48,370 bases of DNA from assembly GCA_900553365.1 (NCBI GenBank), contig USDL01000009.1, forward strand, positions 1 to 48,370. Direction: 5' to 3'. Source of the stretch: an uncultured Clostridium sp. (GTDB lineage: Bacteria > Bacillota > Clostridia > TANB77 > CAG-508). The notes beneath the pieces are model-generated. The model was given only the letters and a program-made list of their open reading frames with translations. It ran no database searches and had not been told where the DNA came from. Positions 46,952 to 48,370 of the stretch are shown here, piece after piece (the first letter of the stretch is position 1; each line of letters starts with the position of its first letter). Position numbers and translations under genes: made by a program.

Positions 46952-47968
46952 ATGATTATTGTATTAAAACCAAAATGTGATGAAAATGATATTAAGAAAG
47001 TAACTGACAAGATTGAAGGCTATGGTTTAGAACCACATGTTTCTACTGGTCATGAAACAACTATTATCGGTGTAATTGGTGATACTACTAAAGTAGATCC
47101 TAGAGATATTGAAGTTTCACCTTCTGTAGAAAAAGTAATGAGAGTTGAACAGCCTTATAAATTAGCTAACCGTGCATTCCATCCTGAAGATACTATTGTA
47201 GATGTAGATGGTGTTAAAGTAGGTGGAGGCCATATGGCTCTTATTGCTGGTCCTTGTTCTGTAGAATCAGAAGAACAGGTAATTGCGATTGCGAAGGAAG
47301 TAAAAGCAGCTGGAGCTAATATGCTTAGAGGTGGTGCATTCAAGCCTAGAACATCTCCATATGCATTCCAGGGATTAGGTTCTACTGGTCTAGATTACTT
47401 AGTAGCTGCTAAGAAGGAAACAGGTTTACCAATCGTATCAGAACTTATGAGTGCTGATGATATTGATGAATTCAATGAAAAGGTAGACTTAGTTCAGATT
47501 GGTGCAAGAAACATGCAGAACTTCACTTTACTTAAGGAAGTAGGTGCAAGAGTTAAGAAGCCTATCCTATTAAAGAGAGGCTTAAGTGCAACATATCAGG
47601 AATGGATCATGAGTGCAGAATATATCATGGCAAGTGGTAATGAGAATGTCATCCTATGTGAAAGAGGTGTAAGAACATTCGAAACATATACAAGAAACAC
47701 TCTAGACTTACAGGCTATTCCAGTACTTAGAAAAATGACTCATCTACCTGTAATCATTGACCCATCACACGCTGGTGGTAAATGGTGGTTAGTAGAACCA
47801 ATGGCTAAGGCAAGTGTTGCAGCAGGATGTGATGGATTACTTATTGAAGTACATAATGATCCAGAACATGCATTATGTGATGGGGCTCAGTCATTAAAGC
47901 CTAAAAAATATACAAAACTTATTGAAGAATTAAGAGAAATCGGCAAGGTTGTTGGAAAGGAAATCTAA
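46952..47968 (+). CDS. aroF: 3-deoxy-7-phosphoheptulonate synthase (DAHP synthase, type I-beta)
   Basis: First step of the shikimate pathway: PEP plus erythrose-4-phosphate. 338 residues: N-terminal ferredoxin-like regulatory domain (about 1-68), then the barrel with HMALIAGPCSVES, GANMLRGGAFKPRTSPY, ILLKRGLSATYQEWI, and LPVIIDPSHAGGKW. The N-terminal domain usually mediates Tyr/Phe feedback inhibition. RBS AAAGGAG upstream of ATG 46952. Codon use differs from the rest of the window (all Gln codons CAG). Confidence 0.95.
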   Translation: MIIVLKPKCDENDIKKVTDKIEGYGLEPHVSTGHETTIIGVIGDTTKVDPRDIEVSPSVEKVMRVEQPYKLANRAFHPEDTIVDVDGVKVGGGHMALIAGPCSVESEEQVIAIAKEVKAAGANMLRGGAFKPRTSPYAFQGLGSTGLDYLVAAKKETGLPIVSELMSADDIDEFNEKVDLVQIGARNMQNFTLLKEVGARVKKPILLKRGLSATYQEWIMSAEYIMASGNENVILCERGVRTFETYTRNTLDLQAIPVLRKMTHLPVIIDPSHAGGKWWLVEPMAKASVAAGCDGLLIEVHNDPEHALCDGAQSLKPKKYTKLIEELREIGKVVGKEI

Positions 47969-47969
47969 A

Positions 47970-48370
47970 ATGAAATTAAATGTGAACTTAGGAAAAGACA
48001 GTTATCCTATATATATTGAACAAGGTATCTTAAATAAAACAAAAGAACTAATTTCCCAGGTCTTCACAGGTGCGAAAATCGTGACGATAACGTTTTTCCA
48101 CTTTATGGAGAACAGTTAGTCAATCAGTTAAAAGATACTTATGAAGTCTCTACAGTAGTCATTCCTCATGGAGAACCATCTAAGAGATTTGATATTCTTC
48201 CTTCTATCTATTCACAATTACTAGAAGCTAAGATTACAAGAACTGATTTACTTATTGCGCTAGGTGGAGGTGTTATTGGTGATTTAGCTGGATTTGTGGC
48301 AAGTACTTATATGCGTGGTATTAAGTTTGTACAGATTCCTACTTCATTATTATCACAGGTTGACTCTTCA
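47970..48370 (+). CDS. aroB: 3-dehydroquinate synthase, 3' end beyond the window, with an apparent frameshift
   Basis: Starts one base after the aroF stop. Zero frame gives MKLNVNLGKDSYPIYIEQGIL...AKIVT and then runs off frame to a stop near 48118. From about 48088 another frame gives DNVFPLYGEQLVNQLK, HGEPSKRF, LLIALGGGVIGDLAGFVASTYMRG and IPTSLLSQVDSS, all classic AroB. A base (or four) seems missing near 48080-48090. This shift is not at a CGG codon and, like aroF, comes from the foreign-style part. NAD-dependent second step of the shikimate pathway. Confidence 0.85.

Overview
The first ~46.6 kb is AT-rich DNA from a low-GC, spore-forming Firmicute, most likely an uncultured Clostridia-type gut bacterium. 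The signs are the forespore sigma factor SigG, two CotF-like spore-coat proteins, MecA, ComEA, a PcrA/RnhB/RadC/MreBC set of Clostridial type, and almost exclusive use of CAA for Gln. The last ~1.7 kb (T-box leader, DAHP synthase, start of aroB) has a visibly different codon style: all eight Gln codons of aroF are CAG. It begins exactly where an addB gene is cut off, so it is either a contig chimera or a recombination junction.

Layout. 1-52: tRNA-Arg(UCU), cut by the window edge. 161-4067: LCP cell-wall protein, a D,D-carboxypeptidase homologue with degenerate active-site motifs, comEA, sigG. 4148-6200: two unknown proteins. 6227-9385: adenosine deaminase, a DnaJ/CbpA-type co-chaperone, an HD-GYP response regulator. 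9406-18224: a two-gene operon of giant surface proteins. 18530-22371: galM, a sortase, ispH and ispG. 22488-24362: an unknown protein with internal repeats and an acidic Glu/Gln/Pro tail. 24393-28720: purB, mreC, mreB, radC, DUF4321. 28948-36081: mecA, an M23 peptidase, two coat proteins, pcrA, pyrimidine nucleoside phosphorylase, rnhB, a prepilin-like protein. 36222-42373: an HtrA protease and a BMP-type nucleoside ABC transporter operon. 42620-46622: uracil-DNA glycosylase, coaE, coaD, truncated addB. 46623-48370: T-box, aroF, aroB of foreign style.

Most striking observation. Five genes on the minus strand (dnaJ-like, surface protein 1, ispH, mreB, uracil-DNA glycosylase) each need exactly one +1 frame change to give a full-length family member. 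In all five, the zero-frame codon at the switch is CGG: the C is skipped and the following GGN (Gly) continues the protein. I read every CGG/CCG triplet in the first 46.6 kb and found no other in-frame CGG among roughly 14,700 codons, while CGT, CGC, CGA and AGR are all used for Arg. This looks like CGG being unassigned or a dedicated +1 frameshift codon, tolerated in essential genes such as mreB and ispH. A systematic assembly or sequencing insertion of C before GG is the main alternative. Frameshifted genes are annotated here as full CDS, with the CGG sites listed separately.
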